The notes beneath the pieces are model-generated. The model was not told the origin of the DNA, did no database searches, and saw only the letters and a list, made by a program, of their open reading frames with translations. A DNA stretch of 64,000 bases, from contig NW_026597078.1 of the NCBI RefSeq assembly GCF_029784155.1, positions 1 to 64,000 on the forward strand. The letters run 5' to 3'. Both the position numbers and the translations under genes were made by a program. Source of the stretch: Uranotaenia lowii. Its lineage: Eukaryota > Arthropoda > Insecta > Diptera > Culicidae. How positions within the stretch are numbered: the first letter of the stretch is position 1; each line of letters starts with the position of its first letter. Of the stretch, positions 25,057-38,505 are shown piece by piece.

Positions 25057-25804
25057 GCATTCTGAGCTTAATTTGGGATCACAACTTTAAAATGCGATTT
25101 CTGGCCTTTAGAAGCGTTTTTCGGCGATTCTAAGCTTAATTTGGGATCACAACTTTAAAATGCGATTTCTGGCCTTTAGAAGCGTTTTTCGGCGATTCTA
25201 AGCTTAATTTGGGATCACAACTTTAGAATACGATTTCTGGCCTTTAGAAGCGTTTTTCGGCGATTCTGAGCTTAATTTGGGATCACAACTTTAAAATGCG
25301 ATTTCTGGCCTTTAGAAGCGTTTTTCGGCCATTCTGAGCTTAATTTGGGATCACAACTTTAAAATGCGATTTCTGGCCTTTAGAAGCGTTTTTCGGCGAT
25401 TCTGAGCTTAATTTGGGATCACAACTTTAAAATGCGATTTCTGGCCTTTAGAAGCGTTTTTCGGCGATTCTGAGCTTAATTTGGGATCACAACTTTAAAA
25501 TGCGATTTCTGGCCTTTAGAAGCGTTTTTCGGCGATTCTAAGCTTAATTTGGGATCACAACTTTAGAATGCGATTTCTGGCCTTTAGAAGCGTTTTTCGG
25601 CCATTCTAAGCTGAATTTGGGATCACAACTTTAGAATGCGATTTCTGGCCTTTAGAAGCGTTTTTCGGCAATTCTGAGCTTAATTTGGGATCACAACTTT
25701 AGAATGCGATTTCTGGCCTTTAGAAGCGTTTTTCGGCGATTCTAAGCTTAATTTGGGATCACAACTTTAGAATGCGATTTCTGGCCTTTAGAAGCGTTTT
25801 TCGG
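25057..25804 (+). repeat. Eleven-unit (748-bp) segment present only in D copy 1
   Basis: Position-28 G units (gggcatt) stand at 25,057 and 25,805 in D copy 1, while copy 2 has one such unit at 45,142 that aligns to both. Offsets to copy 2 change from 20,085 to 19,337 across this segment, a difference of 748 bp or exactly eleven units. Either copy 1 gained or copy 2 lost it by exchange between the two gggcatt units. The segment includes a private ggcaattct variant at about 25,670. Confidence 0.82.
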
Positions 25805-28800
25805 GCATTCTGAGCTTAATTTGGGATCACAACTTTAAAATGCGATTTCTGGCCTTTAGAAGCGTTTTTCGGCGATTCTAAGCTTAATTTGGGATCACAA
25901 CTTTAGAATACGATTTCTGGCCTTTAGAAGCGTTTTTCGGCCATTCTGAGCTTAATTTGGGATCACAACTTTAAAATGCGATTTCTGGCCTTTAGAAGCG
26001 TTTTTCGGCCATTCTGAGCTTAATTTGGGATCACAACTTTAAAATGCGATTTCTGGCCTTTAGAAGCGTTTTTCGGCGATTCTGAGCTTAATTTGGGATC
26101 ACAACTTTAAAATGCGATTTCTGGCCTTTAGAAGCGTTTTTCGGCGATTCTGAGCTAAATTTGGGATCACAACTTTAAAATGCGATTTCTGGCCTTTAGA
26201 AGTGTTTTTCGGCGATTCTAAGCTTAATTTGGGATCATAACTTTAGAATGCGATTTCTGGCCTTTAGAAGCGTTTTTCGGCGATTCTAAGCTTAATTTGG
26301 GATCACAACTTTAAAATGCGATTTCTGGCCTTTATAAGCGTTTTTCGGCGATTCTAAGCTTAATTTGGGATCACAACTTTAAAATGCGATTTCTGGCCTT
26401 TAGAAGCGTTTTTCGGCGATTTTGGGATCACAACTTTAAAATGCGATTTCTGGCCTTTAGAAGCGTTTTTCGGCGATTCTAAGCTTAATTTGGGATCACA
26501 ACTTTAAAATGCGATTTCTGGCCTTTATAAGCGTTTTTCGGCGATTCTAAGCTTAATTTGGGATCACAACTTTAAAATGCGATTTCTGGCCTTTAGGAGC
26601 GTTTTTCGGCGATTTTGGGATCACAACTTTAAAATGCGATTTCTGGCCTTTAGAAGCGTTTTTCGGCGATTCTAAGCTTAATTTGGGATCACAACTTTAG
26701 AATGCGATTTCTGGCCTTTAGAAGCGTTTTTCGGCGATTCTGAGCTTAATTTGGGATCACAACTTTAAAATGCGATTTCTGGCCTTTAGAAGCGTTTTTC
26801 GGCGATTCTAAGCTTAATTTGGGATCACAACTTTAGAATGCGATTTCTGGCCTTTAGAAGCGTTTTTCGGCCATTCTAAGCTGAATTTGGGATCACAACT
26901 TTAGAATGCGATTTCTGGCCTTTAGAAGCGTTTTTCGGCCATTCTGAGCTTAATTTGGGATCACAACTTTAGAATGCGATTTCTGGCCTTTAGAAGCGTT
27001 TTTCGGCGATTCTAAGCTTAATTTGGGATCACAACTTTAGAATGCGATTTCTGGCCTTTAGAAGCGTTTTTCGGGCATTCTGAGCTTAATTTGGGATCAC
27101 AACTTTAAAATGCGATTTCTGGCCTTTAGAAGCGTTTTTCGGCGATTCTAAGCTTAATTTGGGATCACAACTTTAGAATACGATTTCTGGCCTTTAGAAG
27201 CGTTTTTCGGCCATTCTGAGCTTAATTTGGGATCACAACTTTAAAATGCGATTTCTGGCCTTTAGAAGCGTTTTTCGGCGATTCTGAGCTTAATTTGGGA
27301 TCACAACTTTAAAATGCGATTTCTGGCCTTTAGAAGCGTTTTTCGGCCATTCTGAGCTTAATTTGGGATCACAACTTTAAAATGCGATTTCTGGCCTTTA
27401 GAAGCGTTTTTCGGCGATTCTGAGCTTAATTTGGGATCACAACTTTAAAATGCGATTTCTGGCCTTTAGAAGCGTTTTTCGGCGATTCTGAGCTTAATTT
27501 GGGATCACAACTTTAAAATGCGATTTCTGGCCTTTAGAAGCGTTTTTCGGCGATTCTAAGCTTAATTTGGGATCACAACTTTAAAATGCGATTTCTGGCC
27601 TTTATAAGCGTTTTTCGGCGATTCTAAGCTTAATTTGGGATCACAACTTTAAAATGCGATTTCTGGCCTTTAGAAGCGTTTTTCGGCGATTTTGGGATCA
27701 CAACTTTAAAATGCGATTTCTGGCCTTTAGAAGCGTTTTTCGGCGATTCTAAGCTTAATTTGGGATCACAACTTTAGAATGCGATTTCTGGCCTTTAGAA
27801 GCGTTTTTCGGCCATTCTGAGCTTAATTTGGGATCACAACTTTAAAATGCGATTTCTGGCCTTTAGAAGCGTTTTTCGGCGATTCTGAGCTTAATTTGGG
27901 ATCACAACTTTAAAATGCGATTTCTGGCCTTTAGAAGCGTTTTTCGGCGATTCTGAGCTTAATTTGGGATCACAACTTTAAAATGCGATTTCTGGCCTTT
28001 AGAAGCGTTTTTCGGCGATTCTGAGCTTAATTTGGGATCACAACTTTAAAATGCGATTTCTGGCCTTTAGAAGCGTTTTTCGGCGATTCTGAGCTTAATT
28101 TGGGATCACAACTTTAAAATGCGATTTCTGGCCTTTAGAAGCGTTTTTCGGCGATTCTAAGCTTAATTTGGGATCACAACTTTAGAATGCGATTTCTGGC
28201 CTTTAGAAGCGTTTTTCGGCCATTCTAAGCTGAATTTGGGATCACAACTTTAGAATGCGATTTCTGGCCTTTAGAAGCGTTTTTCGGCCATTCTGAGCTT
28301 AATTTGGGATCACAACTTTAGAATGCGATTTCTGGCCTTTAGAAGCGTTTTTCGGCGATTCTAAGCTTAATTTGGGATCACAACTTTAGAATGCGATTTC
28401 TGGCCTTTAGAAGCGTTTTTCGGGCATTCTGAGCTTAATTTGGGATCACAACTTTAAAATGCGATTTCTGGCCTTTAGAAGCGTTTTTCGGCGATTCTAA
28501 GCTTAATTTGGGATCACAACTTTAGAATACGATTTCTGGCCTTTAGAAGCGTTTTTCGGCCATTCTGAGCTTAATTTGGGATCACAACTTTAAAATGCGA
28601 TTTCTGGCCTTTAGAAGCGTTTTTCGGCGATTCTGAGCTTAATTTGGGATCACAACTTTAAAATGCGATTTCTGGCCTTTAGAAGCGTTTTTCGGCCATT
28701 CTGAGCTTAATTTGGGATCACAACTTTAAAATGCGATTTCTGGCCTTTAGAAGCGTTTTTCGGCGATTCTGAGCTTAATTTGGGATCACAACTTTAAAAT

Positions 28801-29664
28801 GCGATTTCTGGCCTTTAGAAGCGTTTTTCGGCGATTCTGAGCTTAATTTGGGATCACAACTTTAAAATGCGATTTCTGGCCTTTAGAAGCGTTTTTCGGC
28901 GATTCTAAGCTTAATTTGGGATCACAACTTTAGAATGCGATTTCTGGCCTTTAGAAGCGTTTTTCGGCGATTCTAAGCTTAATTTGGGATCACAACTTTA
29001 AAATGCGATTTCTGGCCTTTATAAGCGTTTTTCGGCGATTCTAAGCTTAATTTGGGATCACAACTTTAAAATGCGATTTCTGGCCTTTAGAAGCGTTTTT
29101 CGGCGATTTTGGGATCACAACTTTAAAATGCGATTTCTGGCCTTTAGAAGCGTTTTTCGGCGATTCTAAGGTTAATTTGGGATCACAACTTTAAAATGCG
29201 ATTTCTGGCCTTTATAAGCGTTTTTCGGCGATTCTAAGCTTAATTTGGGATCACAACTTTAAAATACGATTTCTGGCCTTTAGGAGCGTTTTTCGGCGAT
29301 TTTGGGATCACAACTTTAAAATGCGATTTCTGGCCTTTAGAAGCGTTTTTCGGCGATTCTAAGCTTAATTTGGGATCACAACTTTAGAATACGATTTCTG
29401 GCCTTTAGAAGCGTTTTTCGGCCATTCTGAGCTTAATTTGGGATCACAACTTTAAAATGCGATTTCTGGCCTTTAGAAGCGTTTTTCGGCGATTCTGAGC
29501 TTAATTTGGGATCACAACTTTAAAATGCGATTTCTGGCCTTTAGAAGCGTTTTTCGGCCATTCTGAGCTTAATTTGGGATCACAACTTTAAAATGCGATT
29601 TCTGGCCTTTAGAAGCGTTTTTCGGCGATTCTGAGCTTAATTTGGGATCACAACTTTAAAATGC

Positions 29665-29697
29665 TGAGCTTAATTTGGGATCACAACTTTAAAATGC
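29665..29697 (+). repeat. 33-bp unit private to D copy 1
   Basis: At this place D copy 1 has the 33-bp unit, while the aligned unit in D copy 2 (about 49,037) is full length. The offset rises from 19,337 to 19,372 across it, exactly 35 bp. The preceding unit reads ggcgattctgag, unlike the ggccattctgag that precedes most other 33-bp units. This suggests a separate event or a conversion with a new flank rather than inheritance with the segment. Confidence 0.85.
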
Positions 29698-32600
29698 GAT
29701 TGCTGGCCTTTAGAAGCGTTTTTCGGCGATTCTGAGCTTAATTTGGGATCACAACTTTAAAATGCGATTTCTGGCCTTTAGAAGCGTTTTTCGGCGATTC
29801 TGAGCTTAATTTGGGATCACAACTTTAAAATGCGATTTCTGGCCTTTAGAAGCGTTTTTCGGCGATTCTGAGCTTAATTTGGGATCACAACTTTAAAATG
29901 CGATTTCTGGCCTTTAGAAGCGTTTTTCGGCGATTCTGAGCTTAATTTGGGATCACAACTTTAAAATGCGATTTCTGGCCTTTAGAAGCCTTTTTCGGCC
30001 ATTCTGAGCTTAATTTGGGATCACAACTTTAAAATGCGATTTCTGGCCTTTAGAAGCGTTTTTCGGCGATTCTGAGCTTAATTTGGGATCACAACTTTAA
30101 AATGCGATTTCTGGCCTTTAGAAGCGTTTTTCGGCGATTCTGAGCTTAATTTGGGATCACAACTTTAAAATGCGATTGCTGGCCTTTAGAAGCGTTTTTC
30201 GGCGATTCTGAGCTTAATTTGGGATCACAACTTTAAAATGCGATTTCTGGCCTTTAGAAGCGTTTTTCGGCGATTCTGAGCTTAATTTGGGATCACAACT
30301 TTAAAATGCGATTTCTGGCCTTTAGAAGCGTTTTTCGGCGATTCTGAGCTTAATTTGGGATCACAACTTTAAAATGCGATTTCTGGCCTTTAGAAGCGTT
30401 TTTCGGCGATTCTGAGCTTAATTTGGGATCACAACTTTAAAATGCGATTTCTGGCCTTTAGAAGCGTTTTTCGGCCATTCTGAGCTTAATTTGGGATCAC
30501 AACTTTAAAATGCGATTTCTGGCCTTTAGAAGCGTTTTTCGGCGATTCTAAGCTTAATTTGGGATCACAACTTTAGAATACGATTTCTGGCCTTTAGAAG
30601 CGTTTTTCGGCCATTCTGAGCTTAATTTGGGATCACAACTTTAGAATGCGATTTCTGGCCTTTAGAAGCGTTTTTCGGCGATTCTAAGCTTAATTTGGGA
30701 TCACAACTTTAGAATGCGATTTCTGGCCTTTAGAAGCGTTTTTCGGGCATTCTGAGCTTAATTTGGGATCACAACTTTAAAATGCGATTTCTGGCCTTTA
30801 GAAGCGTTTTTCGGCGATTCTGAGCTTAATTTGGGATCACAACTTTAGAATGCGATTTCTGGCCTTTAGAAGCGTTTTTCGGCGATTCTAAGCTTAATTT
30901 GGGATCACAACTTTAGAATGCGATTTCTGGCCTTTAGAAGCGTTTTTCGGGCATTCTGAGCTTAATTTGGGATCACAACTTTAAAATGCGATTTCTGGCC
31001 TTTAGAAGCGTTTTTCGGCGATTCTAAGCTTAATTTGGGATCACAACTTTAGAATACGATTTCTGGCCTTTAGAAGCGTTTTTCGGCCATTCTGAGCTTA
31101 ATTTGGGATCACAACTTTAAAATGCGATTTCTGGCCTTTAGAAGCGTTTTTCGGCGATTCTGAGCTTAATTTGGGATCACAACTTTAAAATGCGATTTCT
31201 GGCCTTTAGAAGCGTTTTTCGGCCATTCTGAGCTTAATTTGGGATCACAACTTTAAAATGCGATTTCTGGCCTTTAGAAGCGTTTTTCGGCGATTCTGAG
31301 CTTAATTTGGGATCACAACTTTAAAATGCGATTTCTGGCCTTTAGAAGCGTTTTTCGGCGATTCTGAGCTTAATTTGGGATCACAACTTTAAAATGCGAT
31401 TTCTGGCCTTTAGAAGCGTTTTTCGGCGATTCTAAGCTTAATTTGGGATCACAACTTTAGAATGCGATTTCTGGCCTTTAGAAGCGTTTTTCGGCGATTC
31501 TAAGCTTAATTTGGGATCACAACTTTAAAATGCGATTTCTGGCCTTTAGAAGCGTTTTTCGGCGATTCTGAGCTTAATTTGGGATCACAACTTTAAAATG
31601 CGATTTCTGGCCTTTAGAAGCGTTTTTCGGCCATTCTGAGCTTAATTTGGGATCACAACTTTAAAATGCGATTTCTGGCCTTTAGAAGCGTTTTTCGGCG
31701 ATTCTGAGCTTAATTTGGGATCACAACTTTAAAATGCGATTTCTGGCCTTTAGAAGCGTTTTTCGGCGATTCTGAGCTTAATTTGGGATCACAACTTTAG
31801 AATGCGATTTCTGGCCTTTAGAAGCGTTTTTCGGCGATTCTAAGCTTAATTTGGGATCACAACTTTAGAATGCGATTTCTGGCCTTTAGAAGCGTTTTTC
31901 GGGCATTCTGAGCTTAATTTGGGATCACAACTTTAAAATGCGATTTCTGGCCTTTAGAAGCGTTTTTCGGCGATTCTAAGCTTAATTTGGGATCACAACT
32001 TTAGAATACGATTTCTGGCCTTTAGAAGCGTTTTTCGGCCATTCTGAGCTTAATTTGGGATCACAACTTTAAAATGCGATTTCTGGCCTTTAGAAGCGTT
32101 TTTCGGCGATTCTGAGCTTAATTTGGGATCACAACTTTAAAATGCGATTTCTGGCCTTTAGAAGCGTTTTTCGGCCATTCTGAGCTTAATTTGGGATCAC
32201 AACTTTAAAATGCGATTTCTGGCCTTTAGAAGCGTTTTTCGGCGATTCTGAGCTTAATTTGGGATCACAACTTTAAAATGCGATTTCTGGCCTTTAGAAG
32301 CGTTTTTCGGCGATTCTGAGCTTAATTTGGGATCACAACTTTAAAATGCGATTTCTGGCCTTTAGAAGCGTTTTTCGGCGATTCTAAGCTTAATTTGGGA
32401 TCACAACTTTAGAATGCGATTTCTGGCCTTTAGAAGCGTTTTTCGGCGATTCTAAGCTTAATTTGGGATCACAACTTTAAAATGCGATTTCTGGCCTTTA
32501 GAAGCGTTTTTCGGCGATTTTGGGATCACAACTTTAAAATGCGATTTCTGGCCTTTAGAAGCGTTTTTCGGCGATTCTAAGCTTAATTTGGGATCACAAC

Positions 32601-35340
32601 TTTAAAATGCGATTTCTGGCCTTTATAAGCGTTTTTCGGCGATTCTAAGCTTAATTTGGGATCACAACTTTAAAATGCGATTTCTGGCCTTTAGGAGCGT
32701 TTTTCGGCGATTTTGGGATCACAACTTTAAAATGCGATTTCTGGCCTTTAGAAGCGTTTTTCGGCGATTCTAAGCTTAATTTGGGATCACAACTTTAGAA
32801 TGCGATTTCTGGCCTTTAGAAGCGTTTTTCGGCCATTCTGAGCTTAATTTGGGATCACAACTTTAAAATGCGATTTCTGGCCTTTAGAAGCGTTTTTCGG
32901 CGATTCTGAGCTTAATTTGGGATCACAACTTTAAAATGCGATTTCTGGCCTTTAGAAGCGTTTTTCGGCCATTCTGAGCTTAATTTGGGATCACAACTTT
33001 AAAATGCGATTTCTGGCCTTTAGAAGCGTTTTTCGGCGATTCTGAGCTTAATTTGGGATCACAACTTTAAAATGCGATTTCTGGCCTTTAGAAGCGTTTT
33101 TCGGCGATTCTAAGCTTAATTTGGGATCACAACTTTAGAATACGATTTCTGGCCTTTAGAAGCGTTTTTCGGCCATTCTGAGCTTAATTTGGGATCACAA
33201 CTTTAAAATGCGATTTCTGGCCTTTAGAAGCGTTTTTCGGCCATTCTGAGCTTAATTTGGGATCACAACTTTAAAATGCGATTTCTGGCCTTTAGAAGCG
33301 TTTTTCGGCGATTCTGAGCTTAATTTGGGATCACAACTTTAAAATGCGATTTCTGGCCTTTAGAAGCGTTTTTCGGCGATTCTGAGCTTAATTTGGAATC
33401 ACAACTTTAAAATGCGATTTCTGGCCTTTAGAAGCGTTTTTCGGCGATTCTGAGCTTAATTTGGGATCACAACTTTAAAATGCGATTTCTGGCCTTTAGA
33501 AGCGTTTTTCGGCGATTCTGAGCTTAATTTGGGATCACAACTTTAAAATGCGATTTCTGGCCTTTAGAAGCGTTTTTCGGCGATTCTGAGCTTAATTTGG
33601 GATCACAACTTTAAAATGCGATTTCTGGCCTTTAGAAGCGTTTTTCGGCGATTCTGAGCTTAATTTGGGATCACAACTTTAAAATGCGATTTCTGGCCTT
33701 TAGAAGCGTTTTTCGGCCATTCTGAGCTTAATTTGGGATCACAACTTTAAAATGCGATTTCTGGCCTTTAGAAGCGTTTTTCGGCGATTCTAAGCTTAAT
33801 TTGGGATCACAACTTTAGAATGCGATTTCTGGCCTTTAGAAGCGTTTTTCGGCCATTCTGAGCTTAATTTGGGATCACAACTTTAGAATGCGATTTCTGG
33901 CCTTTAGAAGCGTTTTTCGGCGATTCTGAGCTTAATTTGGGATCACAACTTTAGAATGCGATTTCTGGCCTTTAGAAGCGTTTTTCGGCGATTCTAAGCT
34001 TAATTTGGGATCACAACTTTAGAATGCGATTTCTGGCCTTTAGAAGCGTTTTTCGGCGATTCTGAGCTTAATTTGGGATCACAACTTTAAAATGCGATTT
34101 CTGGCCTTTAGAAGCGTTTTTCGGCGATTCTGAGCTTAATTTGGGATCACAACTTTAGAATGCGATTTCTGGCCTTTAGAAGCGTTTTTCGGCGATTCTA
34201 AGCTTAATTTGGGATCACAACTTTAGAATGCGATTTCTGGCCTTTAGAAGCGTTTTTCGGGCATTCTGAGCTTAATTTGGGATCACAACTTTAAAATGCG
34301 ATTTCTGGCCTTTAGAAGCGTTTTTCGGCGATTCTAAGCTTAATTTGGGATCACAACTTTAGAATACGATTTCTGGCCTTTAGAAGCGTTTTTCGGCCAT
34401 TCTGAGCTTAATTTGGGATCACAACTTTAAAATGCGATTTCTGGCCTTTAGAAGCGTTTTTCGGCGATTCTGAGCTTAATTTGGGATCACAACTTTAAAA
34501 TGCGATTTCTGGCCTTTAGAAGCGTTTTTCGGCCATTCTGAGCTTAATTTGGGATCACAACTTTAAAATGCGATTTCTGGCCTTTAGAAGCGTTTTTCGG
34601 CGATTCTGAGCTTAATTTGGGATCACAACTTTAAAATGCGATTTCTGGCCTTTAGAAGCGTTTTTCGGCGATTCTGAGCTTAATTTGGGATCACAACTTT
34701 AAAATGCGATTTCTGGCCTTTAGAAGCGTTTTTCGGCGATTCTGAGCTTAATTTGGGATCACAACTTTAAAATGCGATTTCTGGCCTTTAGAAGCGTTTT
34801 TCGGCGATTCTAAGCTTAATTTGGGATCACAACTTTAGAATGCGATTTCTGGCCTTTAGAAGCGTTTTTCGGCGATTCTAAGCTGAATTTGGGATCACAA
34901 CTTTAGAATGCGATTTCTGGCCTTTAGAAGCGTTTTTCGGCCATTCTGAGCTTAATTTGGGATCACAACTTTAGAATGCGATTTCTGGCCTTTAGAAGCG
35001 TTTTTCGGCGATTCTAAGCTTAATTTGGGATCACAACTTTAGAATGCGATTTCTGGCCTTTAGAAGCGTTTTTCGGGCATTCTGAGCTTAATTTGGGATC
35101 ACAACTTTAAAATGCGATTTCTGGCCTTTAGAAGCGTTTTTCGGCGATTCTAAGCTTAATTTGGGATCACAACTTTAGAATACGATTTCTGGCCTTTAGA
35201 AGCGTTTTTCGGCCATTCTGAGCTTAATTTGGGATCACAACTTTAAAATGCGATTTCTGGCCTTTAGAAGCGTTTTTCGGCGATTCTGAGCTTAATTTGG
35301 GATCACAACTTTAAAATGCGATTTCTGGCCTTTAGAAGCG

Positions 35341-35348
35341 TCACAACT
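35341..35348 (+). repeat. 50-bp unit with templated 8-bp replacement
   Basis: In this unit 26 bp after gaagcg are missing and replaced by tcacaact, which is then followed by the normal gggatcacaact. The inserted octamer equals unit positions 50-57 found a few bases downstream. This is best read as a replication or repair template switch. The unit is 50 bp long. The same change stands at 54,781, at the D offset of 19,440. Confidence 0.9.
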
Positions 35349-38300
35349 GGGATCACAACTTTAAAATGCGATTTCTGGCCTTTAGAAGCGTTTTTCGGCG
35401 ATTCTGAGCTTAATTTGGGATCACAACTTTAAAATGCGATTTCTGGCCTTTAGAAGCGTTTTTCGGCGATTCTGAGCTTAATTTGGGATCACAACTTTAA
35501 AATGCGATTTCTGGCCTTTAGAAGCGTTTTTCGGCGATTCTAAGCTTAATTTGGGATCACAACTTTAGAATGCGATTTCTGGCCTTTAGAAGCGTTTTTC
35601 GGCGATTCTAAGCTTAATTTGGGATCACAACTTTAAAATGCGATTTCTGGCCTTTATAAGCGTTTTTCGGCGATTCTAAGCTTAATTTGGGATCACAACT
35701 TTAAAATGCGATTTCTGGCCTTTAGAAGCGTTTTTCGGCGATTTTGGGATCACAACTTTAAAATGCGATTTCTGGCCTTTAGAAGCGTTTTTCGGCGATT
35801 CTAAGCTTAATTTGGGATCACAACTTTAAAATGCGATTTCTGGCCTTTATAAGCGTTTTTCGGCGATTCTAAGCTTAATTTGGGATCACAACTTTAAAAT
35901 GCGATTTCTGGCCTTTAGGAGCGTTTTTCGGCGATTTTGGGATCACAACTTTAAAATGCGATTTCTGGCCTTTAGAAGCGTTTTTCGGCGATTCTAAGCT
36001 TAATTTGGGATCACAACTTTAGAATGCGATTTCTGGCCTTTAGAAGCGTTTTTCGGCCATTCTGAGCTTAATTTGGGATCACAACTTTAAAATGCGATTT
36101 CTGGCCTTTAGAAGCGTTTTTCGGCGATTCTAAGCTCAATTTGGGATCACAACTTTAGAATGCGATTTCTGGCCTTTAGAAGCGTTTTTCGGCCATTCTG
36201 AGCTTAATTTGGGATCACAACTTTAAAATGCGATTTCTGGCCTTTAGAAGCGTTTTTCGGCGATTCTAAGCTTAATTTGGGATCACAACTTTAAAATGCG
36301 ATTTCTGGCCTTTAGAAGCGTTTTTCGGCGATTCTAAGCTTAATTTGGGATCACAACTTTAAAATGCGATTTCTGGCCTTTAGAAGCGTTTTTCGGCGAT
36401 TCTAAGCTTAATTTGGGATCACAACTTTAAAATGCGATTTCTGGCCTTTAGAAGCGTTTTTCGGCGATTCTGAGCTTAATTTGGGATCACAACTTTAAAA
36501 TGCGATTTCTGGCCTTTAGAAGCGTTTTTCGGCGATTCTAAGCTTAATTTGGGATCACAACTTTAAAATGCGATTTCTGGCCTTTAGAAGCGTTTTTCGG
36601 CGATTCTAAGCTTAATTTGGGATCACAACTTTAGAATGCGATTTCTGGCCTTTAGAAGCGTTTTTCGGGCATTCTGAGCTTAATTTGGGATCACAACTTT
36701 AAAATGCGATTTCTGGCCTTTAGAAGCGTTTTTCGGCGATTCTAAGCTTAATTTGGGATCACAACTTTAAAATGCGATTTCTGGCCTTTAGAAGCGTTTT
36801 TTGGCCATTCTGAGCTTAATTTGGGATCACAACTTTAAAATGCGATTTCTGGCCTTTAGAAGCGTTTTTCGGCCATTCTGAGCTTAATTTGGGATCACAA
36901 CTTTAAAATGCGATTTCTGGCCTTTAGAAGCGTTTTTCGGCGATTCTAAGCTTAATTTGGGATCACAACTTTAAAATGCGATTTCTGGCCTTTAGAAGCG
37001 TTTTTCGGCGATTCTAAGCTTAATTTGGGATCACAACTTTAAAATGCGATTTCTGGCCTTTAGAAGCGTTTTTCGGCCATTCTGAGCTTAATTTGGGATC
37101 ACAACTTTAAAATGCGATTTCTGGCCTTTAGAAGCGTTTTTCGGCGATTCTGAGCTTAATTTGGGATCACAACTTTAAAATGCGATTTCTGGCCTTTAGA
37201 AGCGTTTTTCGGCGATTCTGAGCTGAATTTGGGATCACAACTTTAAAATGCGATTTCTGGCCTTTAGAAGCGTTTTTCGGCGATTCTGAGCTTAATTTGG
37301 GATCACAACTTTAAAATGCGATTTCTGGCCTTTAGAAGCGTTTTTCGGCCATTCTGAGCTTAATTTGGGATCACAACTTTAAAATGCGATTTCTGGCCTT
37401 TAGAAGCGTTTTTCGGCGATTCTAAGCTTAATTTGGGATCACAACTTTAAAATGCGATTTCTGGCCTTTAGAAGCGTTTTTCGGCCATTCTGAGCTTAAT
37501 TTGGGATCACAACTTTAGAATGCGATTTCTGGCTTTTAGAAGCGTTTTTCGGCGATTCTAAGCTTAATTTGGGATCACAACTTTAAAATGCGATTTCTGG
37601 CCTTTAGAAGCGTTTTTCGGCGATTCTGAGCTTAATTTGGGATCACAACTTTAAAATGCGATTTCTGGCCTTTAGAAGCGTTTTTCGGCCATTCTGAGCT
37701 TAATTTGGGATCACAACTTTAAAATGCGATTTCTGGCCTTTAGAAGCGTTTTTCGGCGATTCTGAGCTTAATTTGGGATCACAACTTTAAAATGCGATTT
37801 CTGGCCTTTTGAAGCGTTTTTCGGCCATTCTAAGCTTAATTTGGGATCACAACTTTAAAATGCGATTTCTGGCCTTTAGAAGCGTTTTTCGGCCATTCTA
37901 AGCTTAATTTGGGATCACAACTTTAGAATGCGATTTCTGGCCTTTAGAAGCGTTTTTCGGCGATTCTAAGCTTAATTTGGGATCACAACTTTAGAATGCG
38001 ATTTCTGGCCTTTAGAAGCGTTTTTCGGCCATTCTGAGCTTAATTTGGGATCACAACTTTAAAATGCGATTTCTGGCCTTTAGAAGCGTTTTTCGGCGAT
38101 TCTAAGCTTAATTTGGGATCACAACTTTAAATTGCGATTTCTGGCCTTTAGAAGCGTTTTTCGGCCATTCTGAGCTTAATTTGGGATCACAACTTTAAAA
38201 TGCAATTTCTGGCCTTTAGAAGCGTTTTTCGGCGATTCTAAGCTTAATTTGGGATCACAACTTTAAAATGCGATTTCTGGCCTTTAGAAGCGTTTTTCGG

Positions 38301-38505
38301 CCATTCTGAGCTTAATTTGGGATCACAACTTTAAAATGCGATTTCTGGCCTTTAGAAGCGTTTTTCGGCCATTCTAAGCTTAATTTGGGATCACAACTTT
38401 AGAATGCGATATCTGGCCTTTAGAAGCGTTTTTCGGCCATTCTGAGCTTAATTTGGGATCACAACTTTAGAATGCGATTTCTGGCCTTTAGAAGCGTTTT
38501 TCGGC

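Larger units (their letters stand above)
26597..35918 (+). repeat. Higher-order blocks in D copy 1 marked by the position-15 G unit
   Basis: A composite marker recurs here: a position-14 T unit (tttataag), a 57-bp unit, another position-14 T unit, a position-15 G unit (tttaggag), then a second 57-bp unit. The position-15 G base lies at 26,597, 29,284, 32,695 and 35,919, giving blocks of 2,687, 3,411 and 3,224 bp. Each block also holds gggcatt, the 61G/65A unit and runs of ggcgattctgag units. The marker is partly degraded in one place (near 32,500 the first position-14 T unit is absent). Confidence 0.8.
20652..37825 (+). repeat. Block D, first copy (17,174 bp)
   Basis: This segment of about 250 units is duplicated in tandem by 37,826-57,265. 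Shared fingerprints in order include position-2 A (21,305/38,411), paired 33-bp units (22,039/39,145), position-39 to 41 changes giving catattt (24,254/44,339), a 67-bp unit (24,845/44,930), position-53 T (26,238/45,575), aaggtt (29,171/48,508), position-3 G (29,702/49,074), position-19 C (29,990/49,362), ggaatc (33,397/52,837), a 50-bp unit (35,341/54,781) and a position-13 T (37,810/57,250). Sharp mismatches at 20,652 versus 37,826 and 37,826 versus 57,266 mark the ends. Confidence 0.87.
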
